Shown here piece by piece: positions 25,115 to 34,397 of a stretch of DNA of 64,000 nucleotides. Both the position numbers and the translations under genes were made by a program. How positions within the stretch are numbered: the stretch's first letter is position 1; each line of letters starts with the position of its first letter. Where the stretch lies: positions 186,001-250,000 of the forward strand of contig CAWHJF010000012.1 of NCBI GenBank assembly GCA_963829575.1, written 5' to 3'. The notes under the pieces are model-generated. The model had not been told where the DNA came from and ran no database searches. It worked only from the letters and a program-made list of their open reading frames with translations. This DNA is from KACC-23026 sp963829575 (lineage in GTDB: Bacteria > Bacillota > Bacilli > Bacillales > Sporolactobacillaceae).

Positions 25115-25950
25115 TGAAAGCTCAAAGAATTGTGACTTCCACCTTCCTTTATATCATTGCGATCATTGCGCTTATCTGTTTTGCATTTCCGTTTGTTCTA
25201 TTGGTTCTTAACTCGTTCAAAACAAATGGGGAAATTTTGTCCAGCCCATTTTCTTTTCCGCATCATTGGAATTTTGGGCATTTTATTCAAGTCTTTCAAA
25301 AAATGGACTTTGTGGTGACATTTCGCAATTCAATGATTGTGACCATTGCAAGCACCTTCTTTATTTTGTTTTTTTCAGCTATGGCATCTTACCATTTGGT
25401 GCGTAGACCAACAAAGTATAATAAAGTTTTCTTTACCATATTGGTTGCTTCCATGGTGATTCCATTCCAATCCTTAATGATTCCGATCATTTATATTTAC
25501 GGTGCCAAACTTCATTTGATCGATCATATTGCGATTCCGTTGTTAATTATGCTCTATATTGGATTCGGGAGTGCCCTTTCCATTTTTATGTTCCATGGTT
25601 TTATTAAGTCAGTCCCGCTTGAAATTGAAGAGGCAGCGAGAATTGATGGGTGTAACACTTGGCAAACCTTTATTCTCATTGTGTTCCCGATGCTTCGCCC
25701 AATTACAGTAACGATTTCCATTTTGAATGTGCTTTGGATTTGGAATGACTATTTGCTTCCATCACTTGTGTTAACAAATGAAAATGTCTATACCATGCCG
25801 GTTAAAATGAAAGTCTTTAACGGTACTTATATGAATAACTGGGAACTTTTGATTCCGGCAATTCTATTGACCGTTCTTCCGGTTTTAGTGATGTATATGA
25901 TTGGTCAGAAATCGATCATCAATGGCGTTATGCAGGGATCAATCAAATAA
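25114..25950 (+). CDS. ABC sugar permease, MalG-like
   Basis: A 278-residue inner-membrane subunit partnering the preceding permease, with six hydrophobic segments. EAA loop: EIEEAARIDGCNTWQTFILIVFPMLRP. Typical C-terminus with QKSIINGVMQGSIK. Starts within the stop codon of the upstream gene (TAATG), so the two are translationally coupled. Confidence 0.93.
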   Translation: MKAQRIVTSTFLYIIAIIALICFAFPFVLLVLNSFKTNGEILSSPFSFPHHWNFGHFIQVFQKMDFVVTFRNSMIVTIASTFFILFFSAMASYHLVRRPTKYNKVFFTILVASMVIPFQSLMIPIIYIYGAKLHLIDHIAIPLLIMLYIGFGSALSIFMFHGFIKSVPLEIEEAARIDGCNTWQTFILIVFPMLRPITVTISILNVLWIWNDYLLPSLVLTNENVYTMPVKMKVFNGTYMNNWELLIPAILLTVLPVLVMYMIGQKSIINGVMQGSIK

Positions 25951-25981
25951 GGAACTTAAAATCGTTTTAAGGAGACTGAAG

Positions 25982-27667
25982 ATGAATAGAAAATGGTGGA
26001 AAGAAGCCGTTGTATATCAAATCTATCCCCGTAGTTTTATGGATAGCAACGGAGATGGAATTGGAGACCTTCAAGGGGTTTTATCTAAATTAGATTATCT
26101 AAAAGATCTGGGGATTGATGTGATCTGGTTATGCCCGGTCTATCAATCACCAAATGATGATAATGGTTACGACATTAGTGATTATTATGATATTATGTCT
26201 GAATTTGGAACAATGGAAGACTTTGATCGTCTACTTAAAGAAGCCCATGATCGTGGAATTAAAATTATTATGGATCTAGTCGTGAATCATACGTCTGACG
26301 AACATCCTTGGTTCATTGAATCACGCTCATCCATTGACAATCCCAAAAGAGATTACTATATTTGGAAACCTGGTAAAGAAGGAGAGCCACCAAACAACTG
26401 GGAGTCCTTCTTTAGTGGCTCGACTTGGCAATATGATGACGCAACAGGGGAATATTATCTGCACTTGTTCTCCAAAAAACAGCCTGATCTGAATTGGAAC
26501 AATCCTGCCGTTGTGAAGGATGTTCACAGTATGATTAAGTGGTGGCTGGATAAAGGGATCGACGGCTTTCGAGTGGATGCAATCAACCACATTGGTAAAG
26601 CGGAAGGCTTCCCTGATGACCCACATCCTGAGGATGAGCGCCATAATACAGGCTACCCGCTCTTTGCTAACTTGCCGCAAGTGCATGATGTTCTACAGCA
26701 GATGAATCATGATGTGTTAAGTGATTATGATATCATGACAGTTGGTGAGACATCAGGCGTTGGTCCAGAAGAAGCGCTTCTTTATGTAGATGAAGCGCGT
26801 CATGAATTCAATATGGTTTTTCAATTCGAACATATGGGTATTGATTCTGGAACAAAGGGGAAGTGGGGAGTCGCCCCATGGAGCCTGCTTGATCTTAAAA
26901 AGATTATGAGCAAGTGGCAAAATGAGCTTTATGGAAAAGGGTGGAACGCCCTCTATATGACGAATCATGACCAACCAAGACAAGTGTCGCGGTTTGGTGA
27001 CGATGGAAGGTATTGGGCGGAGTCGGCCAAGCTCTTGGCTACTTATTTGCATACTTTATGTGGAACGCCTTACGTATACCAAGGCGAAGAGATTGGAATG
27101 ACCAATGTCCGTTTTGATCGTATTGAGGAGTATCGCGATTTAGAAATCCTAAATTTCTACCAGGAAAAAGTGGTGGAACAAGGCCAAGATCCAGAACCCA
27201 TTATGAACAGCATTTATCATAAAGGCCGTGATAATGCACGGACGCCAATGCAATGGGATGACGGACAAGAGGCGAGTTTTACAACAGGGACACCGTGGAT
27301 CCAAGTGAACCCGAACTATAAGGACATTAACGTTGCCCAGCAGTTGGAAGACCCAAACTCTGTGTTGAATTATTATAAAGAGCTAATTCAAGTGCGGAAG
27401 CAGAATGATGTCCTTGTGTATGGTGATTATCATTTAATTCTAGAAGATCATCCTGAAATCTATGCCTATACGCGGACTTTGGGAGATGAAAAAGTATTAG
27501 TTGTGTTGAACTTTTTTGGCAAGACGCCTGAGTTCAAGTGTCCTGAGGATCTCGTTGTTGAGGCGCCAGAGTTGCTAATTAGTAACTATGAAGTGGAGGG
27601 TGTCCAAAGCATTCAGAACGTCCAACTTCGACCTTATGAAGCACGTGTGTATCGTTTGAAAAAATAA
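25982..27667 (+). CDS. GH13 alpha-glucosidase / oligo-1,6-glucosidase (MalL-like)
   Basis: A 561-residue cytoplasmic glucosidase. It begins KWWKEAVVYQIYPRSFMDSNGDGIGDLQG. Catalytic residues sit in GFRVDAINHIGK (nucleophile Asp199), TVGETSGV (Glu256) and MTNHDQPR (Asp330), as in Bacillus oligo-1,6-glucosidases. The residue after the nucleophile is Ala, not the Val linked with alpha-1,6 specificity, so maltose-type alpha-1,4 substrates or mixed specificity are likely. ATG 25982 follows AAGGAGA; the in-frame extension to 25901 overlaps the permease. Last gene of the cluster. Confidence 0.93.
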   Translation: MNRKWWKEAVVYQIYPRSFMDSNGDGIGDLQGVLSKLDYLKDLGIDVIWLCPVYQSPNDDNGYDISDYYDIMSEFGTMEDFDRLLKEAHDRGIKIIMDLVVNHTSDEHPWFIESRSSIDNPKRDYYIWKPGKEGEPPNNWESFFSGSTWQYDDATGEYYLHLFSKKQPDLNWNNPAVVKDVHSMIKWWLDKGIDGFRVDAINHIGKAEGFPDDPHPEDERHNTGYPLFANLPQVHDVLQQMNHDVLSDYDIMTVGETSGVGPEEALLYVDEARHEFNMVFQFEHMGIDSGTKGKWGVAPWSLLDLKKIMSKWQNELYGKGWNALYMTNHDQPRQVSRFGDDGRYWAESAKLLATYLHTLCGTPYVYQGEEIGMTNVRFDRIEEYRDLEILNFYQEKVVEQGQDPEPIMNSIYHKGRDNARTPMQWDDGQEASFTTGTPWIQVNPNYKDINVAQQLEDPNSVLNYYKELIQVRKQNDVLVYGDYHLILEDHPEIYAYTRTLGDEKVLVVLNFFGKTPEFKCPEDLVVEAPELLISNYEVEGVQSIQNVQLRPYEARVYRLKK

Positions 27668-27692
27668 TCCAGGACAGATTCGCTCCTATTGA

Positions 27693-27726
27693 GAGAGCAA
27701 GCCCCACACGCGGGCTTGCTCTTATA
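27693..27726 (+). terminator. Terminator after the GH13 gene
   Basis: GAGCAAGCCC / GGGCTTGCTC stem, then TTATATT. Confidence 0.85.
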
Positions 27727-27797
27727 TTGAGGTTGCGTTCAAACGAGAACAGATTAAAAAAGCAAGATTAACGCGGTTAATTTTAAATAACCATGGA

Positions 27798-27814
27798 TTT
27801 ACAAAATCTTTACA
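27798..27814 (+). promoter_or_regulatory. PhoP-box-like direct repeat upstream of phnD
   Basis: TTTACA-AAATC-TTTACA: two TT(A/C/T)ACA hexamers with five-base spacing, the arrangement bound by Bacillus PhoP under phosphate starvation. It lies about 135 bases before the phnD start. Confidence 0.6.
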
Positions 27815-27950
27815 CCTCTTGGTAGGATTTTTATTGTATACTGGACTTGTTTCGAGATATGTCTTGTACGACACATATAGGACACATAGGATTTAAGTCG
27901 TGTATACATAGTAGAAACACAAACTAATTTATTTCCGGGGGGAAACAGAT

Positions 27951-29021
27951 TTGAAGAAATTAATGTCGCTTTTGGCGATTGTCCTAATTGTAGGATTAAT
28001 TGCAGGTTGTGGGTCAAGCTCCAAAAATTCAGGATCAGCAAGTGGTTCAGGTTCTAGTAGTGATGCTTCTTCATCAACTAAGGAAATCAAAGACCTTAAA
28101 GTCAGTTTTGTTCCTTCAAAAGATCCTGGCCAAATTATCACAGCAACAGAGCCTTTAAAGAAGTTGTTGCAAGATCAACTTTCAAAAGAAGGTTACAAAG
28201 TCGATAAAGTAGACATTAATGTAGGAACAACCTATGAAGCAGTTGGGGAAGCGCTTACTTCTGGTTCAACGGATATCGGATTTATTCCTGGTGGGACTTA
28301 TGTATTATACGATGACGGCGCTGATGTTATTTTAACGGCAACACGTGCGGGTTTATCTAACGATTCTACTAACCCAAAAGATTGGAACGACAACAAACCT
28401 ACAAAACCAACAACAGATCAAGTAAGTTATTATAAAGGATTGTTCATTGCAGGCCCATCTAAAAAAGGACAAGAGCTTGCGAAAAAAGTAAACAACGGTC
28501 AAAAATTGACTTGGGATGACTTGAATAGTGCAAACTGGGCGGTTATGTCCAACTCCTCTTCATCTGGTTACATCTATCCGACTCTATGGTTGCAAAAAAA
28601 TTACAACAAGAGCATTACGGATCTTAGCCATGTTGTAACGTCGGATTCTTATGGTAGTTCGATGGCACGTCTTGCAGCAGGCCAAGCAGATATCATTGTG
28701 GCTTATGCCGATGCGCGAAGAGACTATGAAAAAGACTGGACTTCTACTTATGGGCAGAAAAAGTCGATCTGGGATGAGACGAACGTGATTGGTGTCACAG
28801 ATAATATCTACAACGATACAATCAGCGTAAGTAAGAATGATAAGATCATGACACCTGATTTCAAAAAGGCGCTTCAAAATGCCTTTATTGCCATCGCCAA
28901 AACAGATGCTGGCAAAAAAGTCATCGCGGTTTACAGCCATGAAGGCTATGTTCCAGCGAAATCCTCTGACTATGATGCAGAAAGAAAAGCCCAAGATTTG
29001 ATCAAAAAGTTGAATCAGTAA
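27951..29021 (+). CDS. phnD: Phosphonate/phosphite-type ABC transporter, binding lipoprotein
   Basis: A 356-residue binding protein. Lipoprotein signal LMSLLAIVLIVGLIAGCGSS, Ser/Gly linker, then the PhnD-type domain: LKVSFVPSKDPGQI, VGTTYEAVGEALTSGSTDIGFIPGGTYVL, SNSSSSGYIYPTLWL, and AAGQADIIVAYADARRDYEKDW. TTG at 27951 is the start, with GGGGGGAAA about seven bases before. The ligand could be phosphonate, phosphite or phosphate; no C-P lyase or phosphonatase gene is in the window. A terminator-like hairpin follows before phnC. Confidence 0.92.
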   Translation: MKKLMSLLAIVLIVGLIAGCGSSSKNSGSASGSGSSSDASSSTKEIKDLKVSFVPSKDPGQIITATEPLKKLLQDQLSKEGYKVDKVDINVGTTYEAVGEALTSGSTDIGFIPGGTYVLYDDGADVILTATRAGLSNDSTNPKDWNDNKPTKPTTDQVSYYKGLFIAGPSKKGQELAKKVNNGQKLTWDDLNSANWAVMSNSSSSGYIYPTLWLQKNYNKSITDLSHVVTSDSYGSSMARLAAGQADIIVAYADARRDYEKDWTSTYGQKKSIWDETNVIGVTDNIYNDTISVSKNDKIMTPDFKKALQNAFIAIAKTDAGKKVIAVYSHEGYVPAKSSDYDAERKAQDLIKKLNQ

Positions 29022-29057
29022 GCTTTTTAAAACAGAAGTCTATTTTAATTTGAAACC

Positions 29058-29097
29058 AAATGAGAACATCCTCTAAGCGGTGTTCTCATTTTTTCCT
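29058..29097 (+). terminator. Terminator between phnD and phnC
   Basis: AAATGAGAACA / TGTTCTCATTT with a T-run. Confidence 0.9.
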
Positions 29098-29180
29098 TTC
29101 CATGATATGATGAGTGGGAATTTTCATTTTATTCAAAATAAACTTGAGGGGTCAAGTGAAAAAAAGATTGGAGACGTCTT

Positions 29181-29963
29181 ATGATTGAGTTTATCGATGT
29201 CGAAAAAACCTATCCTAATGGAACAAAAGCGCTGCACAACATTAATTTGAAAATTGACCAAGGTGAGTTTGTAGCCGTTATAGGGTTATCGGGTGCCGGG
29301 AAATCGACGCTCATTCGGTGTATTAATCGGATGCATGATATTACGGGTGGACAATTGTTAGTCGACCAAGTTGATGTAGGGAAGTTAAAAGGGAAACAAG
29401 TTCGGAAATTCCGTAGAAGAATTGGGATGATTTTTCAATCGTTTAACCTTGTAACTCGGACAACTGTCATCAAAAACGTTCTGGTTTCGTTTGTCCCAGA
29501 CCTCCCATTTTGGCGAAAAGTAACCGGTCTCTTTACCAAGCAACAAAAAGTAAAAGCTTTAGAAGCATTGGATCAAGTTGGGATATTGGACAAAGCCTTT
29601 ATTCGGGTTGACCAGTTATCAGGTGGTCAACAGCAACGGGTGGCCTTGGCGAGAACGCTCGCCCAAAGTCCAGATATCATTCTTGCGGACGAGCCCATTG
29701 CCTCGTTAGACCCTGTTACATCCAAACAAGTCATGGATGATTTTAAAAGGATTAATAAAAACATGAAGATCTCTGTCATTATGAATATTCACCATGTGGA
29801 AGTGGCTTTGGAATATGCGGATCGCATTATCGGGATCAATAAAGGGGAAGTCGTCTTTGATGGAGACGCAAGTCGAGTTAATCAGGATCTTTTAAATGAA
29901 ATCTACGGGGGTAATTTAGACGAGATTGAAGGGTCCTTAAAGGAGCAACAGGCCCATGTATGA
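29181..29963 (+). CDS. phnC: Phosphonate-type ABC transporter ATPase
   Basis: A 260-residue ATPase. Walker A GLSGAGKST, Q-loop MIFQSFNLV, signature LSGGQQQRVALARTLA, Walker B IILADEP, and the H-loop in NIHHVEVALEYADRI. It energises uptake with the two permeases downstream. ATG 29181 is preceded by a GGAGA-type site. Overlaps the first permease gene by eight bases. Confidence 0.95.
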   Translation: MIEFIDVEKTYPNGTKALHNINLKIDQGEFVAVIGLSGAGKSTLIRCINRMHDITGGQLLVDQVDVGKLKGKQVRKFRRRIGMIFQSFNLVTRTTVIKNVLVSFVPDLPFWRKVTGLFTKQQKVKALEALDQVGILDKAFIRVDQLSGGQQQRVALARTLAQSPDIILADEPIASLDPVTSKQVMDDFKRINKNMKISVIMNIHHVEVALEYADRIIGINKGEVVFDGDASRVNQDLLNEIYGGNLDEIEGSLKEQQAHV

Positions 29964-30771
29964 TAAGCTATTCCCGCCCAAAAAAATTCACATGACGAAT
30001 GGGACAATTGTTCTTGAAAAACGCTCTCGAATCCCGCTTATTCTGATCCTTTTAGCTATCGCGATACTAGCCTCGATCCGATTTACAGACTTTAGTTTTC
30101 AGGTGCTCTTTACGCGGATTGGCCAATTTTTCATCATTATTGGAGACATGGTGCCACCGCATTGGCATTATTTTTTGAAGTTATGGAGTCCTTTAATGGA
30201 TACGATTAAGATGTCCTTACTTGGTTCCTTACTCGGTGCGCTTATTGCGTTGCCTGTTGCGGTTCTGGCCTCGTCCAATATTATTCATAACCGGCTCGTC
30301 GTGGCCATTTTCAAAGTGTTCTTAAGTTTGCTTAGAACCCTACCTTCACTTGTTACGGCCTTAATCGCAACCTTTGTTTTCGGATTAGGCCCAATGGCGG
30401 GAACGGTCGCCATTTTGTTATTTACAGTGTCATACGTCGGTAAATTATTATATGAACAAATTGAGAACGTCGATATGGGGGCTTTTGAAGCGATGGAATC
30501 GATCGGAATGACTCGACTTCAGGCGTTTCGGTACGCTGTGATTCCGCAGGTTCTGCCAGGTTATTTATCAACTTCACTCTTTTGTTTTGAGGGGAATGTT
30601 CGGTACGCCTCGATCCTTGGTTACGTCGGCGCAGGTGGAATTGGTCTGTTGATTGATGAAGGCCTAGGTTGGCGAGATTATTCAAGCGTTGGCATGATTG
30701 TGTTGACCTTGGTTGTGACCGTGTATCTGATTGAAACGGTCAGCGAACATTTCAGGAAAAAGTTAATTTAA
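29956..30771 (+). CDS. phnE: Phosphonate-type ABC permease 1
   Basis: A 271-residue inner-membrane subunit of the PhnE family. The permease core starts at LMDTIKMSLLGSLLGALIALPVAVLASSN and contains RTLPSLVTALIATFVFGLGPMAGT, the coupling loop EAMESIGMTRLQAFRYAVIPQVLPGY and GYVGAGGIGLLIDEGL. Starts inside the end of phnC (translational coupling). A second, diverged PhnE follows, so the channel is probably a heterodimer. Confidence 0.93.
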   Translation: MYDKLFPPKKIHMTNGTIVLEKRSRIPLILILLAIAILASIRFTDFSFQVLFTRIGQFFIIIGDMVPPHWHYFLKLWSPLMDTIKMSLLGSLLGALIALPVAVLASSNIIHNRLVVAIFKVFLSLLRTLPSLVTALIATFVFGLGPMAGTVAILLFTVSYVGKLLYEQIENVDMGAFEAMESIGMTRLQAFRYAVIPQVLPGYLSTSLFCFEGNVRYASILGYVGAGGIGLLIDEGLGWRDYSSVGMIVLTLVVTVYLIETVSEHFRKKLI

Positions 30772-30783
30772 AGGAGACGTTCC

Positions 30784-31590
30784 ATGACGACAGTCGAAAA
30801 GCAACTTCTTAAAGCCCCAAATAATTATCGATATGTTCTAACCCTTACGCTTATTGTTGTTGTGCTTTTTCTATGGTCATTGACAACAGTCAACTTTAAG
30901 GATATAAACCAAAGCGGGCTTAAGATTACAGTTAATATTCTTAGAGGGCTCATTCACCCTGATTTAAGCCTTCTGCTAAATGTATCCACCCAAAGTGTTC
31001 TTTTCTTACTTGTTCAAACATTAGCCATCGCTTTTCTTGGAACGATTGTAGGGGCCATTGTTTCCATTCCATTCGCCTTTTTGGCCGCCTCTAATATTGT
31101 GCCCAAACCGATTGCCTGGCTCACTCGATTTTTATTGATTATTATTCGAACGCTGCCAGCCCTTGTCTACGGTCTTATGTTTATTAAAGTCACTGGGCCT
31201 GGCCCTTTTGCGGGGGTTCTAACCGTTGGGTTCACCTCGATCGGGATGCTTGCCAAGCTCTATGTGGATGCGATTGAAGAATTAGATACGCGAGTGCTGG
31301 AATCGATGACTTCCATTGGGTGTACCACCTTTGAAAAAATTCGCTACGGCATTTTTCCACAACTCTTATCGATCTTTCTTTCTGTGACGATTTATCGATT
31401 TGATATGAATATGCGAGACGCGGCTATACTAGGACTAGTTGGCGCAGGTGGGATCGGTGCCCCACTAATTTTTGCAATGAAAAGCTATCGCTGGAATCAA
31501 GTTGGCTCTATCTTGATCGGATTAGTGGTTTTAATTCTCCTCATCGAATTAGTTTCAAATAAACTTCGCTCGAGACTTGTTCGTGGTTAA
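30784..31590 (+). CDS. phnE: Phosphonate-type ABC permease 2
   Basis: A 268-residue PhnE paralogue. It has the same landmarks as the preceding permease: GTIVGAIVSIPFAFLAASNIV, RTLPALVYGLMFIKVTGPGPFAGV, ESMTSIGCTTFEKIRYGIFPQLL, and GLVGAGGIGAPLIFAMK. AAAGGAGAC precedes ATG 30784, 12 bases after the stop of the first permease. Last gene of the operon. Confidence 0.93.
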   Translation: MTTVEKQLLKAPNNYRYVLTLTLIVVVLFLWSLTTVNFKDINQSGLKITVNILRGLIHPDLSLLLNVSTQSVLFLLVQTLAIAFLGTIVGAIVSIPFAFLAASNIVPKPIAWLTRFLLIIIRTLPALVYGLMFIKVTGPGPFAGVLTVGFTSIGMLAKLYVDAIEELDTRVLESMTSIGCTTFEKIRYGIFPQLLSIFLSVTIYRFDMNMRDAAILGLVGAGGIGAPLIFAMKSYRWNQVGSILIGLVVLILLIELVSNKLRSRLVRG

Positions 31591-31602
31591 TTTTTGTGCA
31601 AC

Positions 31603-31644
31603 TAGGTTGACTCTTAAGGATCTATTTAAGAGTCAACCTTTTCG
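31603..31644 (+). terminator. Terminator of the phn operon
   Basis: AGGTTGACTCTTAA / TTAAGAGTCAACCT with TTTTCG after. Confidence 0.92.
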
Positions 31645-31937
31645 TTTTTAGTGGTGGTCATTTATTTGTTAGAGCATGTAATCGTATCGGTCGACTTTTG
31701 GGTGGGGTGCCTTATATAATGATTGAAGCACTATTCATAGGCAAATGTGCTTGCCATAAAATAAGGGCCATAGATCAGTGTGGAGGGTCATGCGCTCTGC
31801 TCTATAGATCAACTTGTTGAATGATTCCAATTTTATGCGGAAACCCTAAGAATAGTCAGCTTTAAGAAACGTGAAGTTGTACATAATTAAAAATTTAGGC
31901 GATACAGATCCAAATGGTGATGAAAGGGAGGGTGTTT
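31645..31937. other. Leader region of the CPA2 antiporter gene, no gene seen
   Basis: Contains a GGCAA/TTGCC hairpin (about 31740-31756) and two ATAGATCA direct repeats. No c-di-AMP (ydaO) riboswitch landmarks were recognised, although such leaders often precede potassium transport genes. Confidence 0.35.
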
Positions 31938-33770
31938 GTGGAAACCACTTCACTTGGTTCTTTAATGTTAGTGATGATTATCTCCTTTCTTATTCCGATC
32001 GTACTTCAGCGTTTTAGACTCCATTTCATTCCCGTCGTCGTGGCTGAAATCGTGGCTGGAATTATCATTGGAAAGAGTGGTTTTAATCTTATATCAATTG
32101 ATAACTGGTTAGATATTATTTCAACACTCGGTTTTATATTTCTCATGTTTTTAAGCGGACTTGAAATCGACTTTAGGTTATTGTTTCGAAAAGAGAAACA
32201 ACGGAGTACTTCGAAAAAAGAACCGAACTCACTTATGGTTGCCTTAGGGATTTTTGCAGGCATCTTAGTGCTTTCCTTTGCTTTTTCATGGGTCTTCAAA
32301 CAATTTCATCTCACTAAAAGCGCGCCATTTTTAACCTTAATTATTTCAACCGTATCATTAGGGATTGTCGTCCCAGCTCTAAGAGACGCCAATATTTCTA
32401 AACTTAAAATTGGCCAAACCATTCTTTTGACGGCGGTAATTGGGGATTTAACCACGATGATCCTATTGACCGTGTTTGCTTCAATTGAAGGCAATCGAAA
32501 CACCTGGTTAATCTTAATTTTGTTCGCCGTTGGGATTCTCTTTTACTTTCTGCTCAAATATTTTCAGAAAATCCCTTATTTAGATAAACTAACTAAGGGT
32601 AATGTGCAAATTGACACGCGGGCGATCTTTACCTTGATCATCTTACTAGTTGGCATCTCTGAAACTGTGGGTGCTGAGAATATCTTAGGGGCATTTTTGG
32701 CCGGTGCTTTAGTCTCCTTACTCTCGCCGAACCCAGAGATGGTTCGGAAATTAGATTCTTTTGGTTATGGGTTCTTTATTCCGATCTTTTTTGTAATGGT
32801 TGGCGCGAAAATGGATTTGAAAGAAACAATTACGAATCCCAAGATCCTATTACTCATTCCGTTACTACTTATCACTATGTATGTGGTCAAAATTGTGCCT
32901 GCTTTTCTCTTGAAAAGATGGTATTCGTGGGATCGGGTCATAAGTTCGGGGATTTTACTTTCTTCAAAGCTGACGCTCGTGATTGCGGCCACTAGCATTG
33001 GGACGAAGATGGGGATTTTGACGTCGTCCCAATCGTCTTCATTAATTTTAGTTGGTGTTGTGACGTCGATCTTGTCACCGATCCTATTCAAAAGCATCTT
33101 CCCCAAACCGAAGGATGCGATGCGGTCTGTCGCTATTATTGGATCCAACCAAATTACGGTTCCGGTCGCTTTAGATCTGGTCAATAAGAGTTTTAAGGTC
33201 TTCATTTATGGAGAAGAGCTAAATCGAGAAGAATTTGAGAGAGCAGGTCCATCGGAGGACCTGAAAAAAGTTGTGTTAAAGGACTTTTCGGTGACAAGCT
33301 TAGAGGAACACGAAGCGTTTGATAAGGAAATAGTTGTTGTGGCAACGACCAATGAAAAGCATAACGCTGAGGTAGCCTCCTATGCGAAATCAATTGGTGT
33401 GGAGCATGTGATTGTTCGAGCTGAAAATCCGCTCTTACATGATCAACTTGTGAAAAATGAAAGCTATGGTGTGTTTTCAACCCTTCACTCAACCCGCCTT
33501 TTATTAAAATCTATGATTATGAATCCGAGCTTAATGCGGCTCATTTCGGAACAAGAGGGCCATATTAAGGAAATTCGTTTAAGGAATCGGGCTTATGATG
33601 GTGTGCTCCTTAGAACTTTAACCTTTTTAGGCAATGCTTTAATTCTCCAGATTATAAGGGAGGATGACATCATTATTCCACATGGGGATACGAAATTAAT
33701 GCACGGCGATAAGCTTTTGGTTAATGCGGATGAACAGCAGTTGAGCACGCTTGAGAAAGAATTTAAATAG
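31938..33770 (+). CDS. CPA2-family cation/proton antiporter with RCK domain (Kef/YjbQ-like)
   Basis: A 610-residue integral-membrane antiporter. Residues 1-385 hold about 12 helices of the Na+/H+ exchanger fold, including VVVAEIVAGIIIGKSG, LGFIFLMFLSGLEIDF and ETVGAENILGAFLAGALVSLL. Residues about 395-510 are a Rossmann-like RCK N domain (SVAIIGSNQITVPVALDLVNKSFKVFIYGEE), and the last 85 or so are an RCK/TrkA C domain (IKEIRLRNRAYDGVLL...HGDTKLMHGDKLLVNADEQQ). It probably exports K+ or Na+ in exchange for H+ under ligand control. GTG 31938 is preferred over ATG 31914 because AGGGAGG sits seven bases before it. Confidence 0.88.
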   Translation: METTSLGSLMLVMIISFLIPIVLQRFRLHFIPVVVAEIVAGIIIGKSGFNLISIDNWLDIISTLGFIFLMFLSGLEIDFRLLFRKEKQRSTSKKEPNSLMVALGIFAGILVLSFAFSWVFKQFHLTKSAPFLTLIISTVSLGIVVPALRDANISKLKIGQTILLTAVIGDLTTMILLTVFASIEGNRNTWLILILFAVGILFYFLLKYFQKIPYLDKLTKGNVQIDTRAIFTLIILLVGISETVGAENILGAFLAGALVSLLSPNPEMVRKLDSFGYGFFIPIFFVMVGAKMDLKETITNPKILLLIPLLLITMYVVKIVPAFLLKRWYSWDRVISSGILLSSKLTLVIAATSIGTKMGILTSSQSSSLILVGVVTSILSPILFKSIFPKPKDAMRSVAIIGSNQITVPVALDLVNKSFKVFIYGEELNREEFERAGPSEDLKKVVLKDFSVTSLEEHEAFDKEIVVVATTNEKHNAEVASYAKSIGVEHVIVRAENPLLHDQLVKNESYGVFSTLHSTRLLLKSMIMNPSLMRLISEQEGHIKEIRLRNRAYDGVLLRTLTFLGNALILQIIREDDIIIPHGDTKLMHGDKLLVNADEQQLSTLEKEFK

Positions 33771-33779
33771 GATAGGAAT

Positions 33780-33815
33780 TAAGAGAGGCTGACCTTTGGT
33801 CAGCCTCTCTTTTAA
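33780..33815. terminator. Terminator between convergent antiporter and flavin reductase genes
   Basis: AAGAGAGGCTGACC / GGTCAGCCTCTCTT with TTT loop and T-run; the mirror A-run allows use in both directions. Confidence 0.92.
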
Positions 33816-33821
33816 GTTGGA

Positions 33822-34397
33822 TTAGAAATCGTATTCAGCTTCTTTAGCTTTACGAATTTCCTGATAGGTTTTGGCAAGAAGCAGCGTATCTTCAACCAGT
33901 CGATCGATTCGGAACCGGGCATCGTCGTTTATGAGTTCCTTGCGATGAAAGTCTTGGTCCTCAATAAAGACATAGGTCGGCACAATATGGGCTTTCATAT
34001 AGTTCAAAATGGGCTTTAGGTGGTATTCTGCAACCAAGTAATGTTTATCCGAACCCGCTGTAATTAACATACTGGCCACTTTATCGCGGAAGGCGTTTTG
34101 AGGCAATAGATCAAATGTATTTTTGAGCGTTGCTGGAATAGAAGCCTGGAACACAGGAGAACCAAAGATAATGGCATCTGCTTCCATAAGAGTTTGTGTG
34201 ACGTATTGCGCATCGCCTACATAATCCAAATAATTGCGCCCGTCGCTAAATGGCAGGGTGTAATCCGCTAAATCAAGCAGAATAACCTCTGCATCTGGGG
34301 CTTGCTTTTGAATCGATTGAATGACCAGATCCATGGCGGTGCGCGTTTTGGAGCCAACAATTGAACCGGATAGACCGACAATCTTCATCGTCTTCAC
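33822..34397 (-). CDS. NAD(P)H-dependent FMN reductase (SsuE/MsuE type)
   Basis: A 191-residue flavodoxin-fold reductase. KIVGLSGSIVGSKTRTAMDLVIQSI is the FMN phosphate loop, followed by LLDLADYTLPFSDGR and the DAIIFGSPVFQASIPATLKNTFDLL segment typical of SsuE/MsuE. It should supply reduced FMN to the LLM monooxygenase encoded just upstream. GTG 34397 overlaps that gene's stop (GTGA); ATG 34388 is an alternative. Together they form a two-component flavin monooxygenase operon. Confidence 0.9.
   Translation of the reverse strand: MKTMKIVGLSGSIVGSKTRTAMDLVIQSIQKQAPDAEVILLDLADYTLPFSDGRNYLDYVGDAQYVTQTLMEADAIIFGSPVFQASIPATLKNTFDLLPQNAFRDKVASMLITAGSDKHYLVAEYHLKPILNYMKAHIVPTYVFIEDQDFHRKELINDDARFRIDRLVEDTLLLAKTYQEIRKAKEAEYDF

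Noticed and set aside
31645..31937. Possible c-di-AMP (ydaO) riboswitch before the CPA2 antiporter gene
   Set aside because: The conserved ydaO landmarks are absent; only short hairpins and an ATAGATCA repeat were seen.
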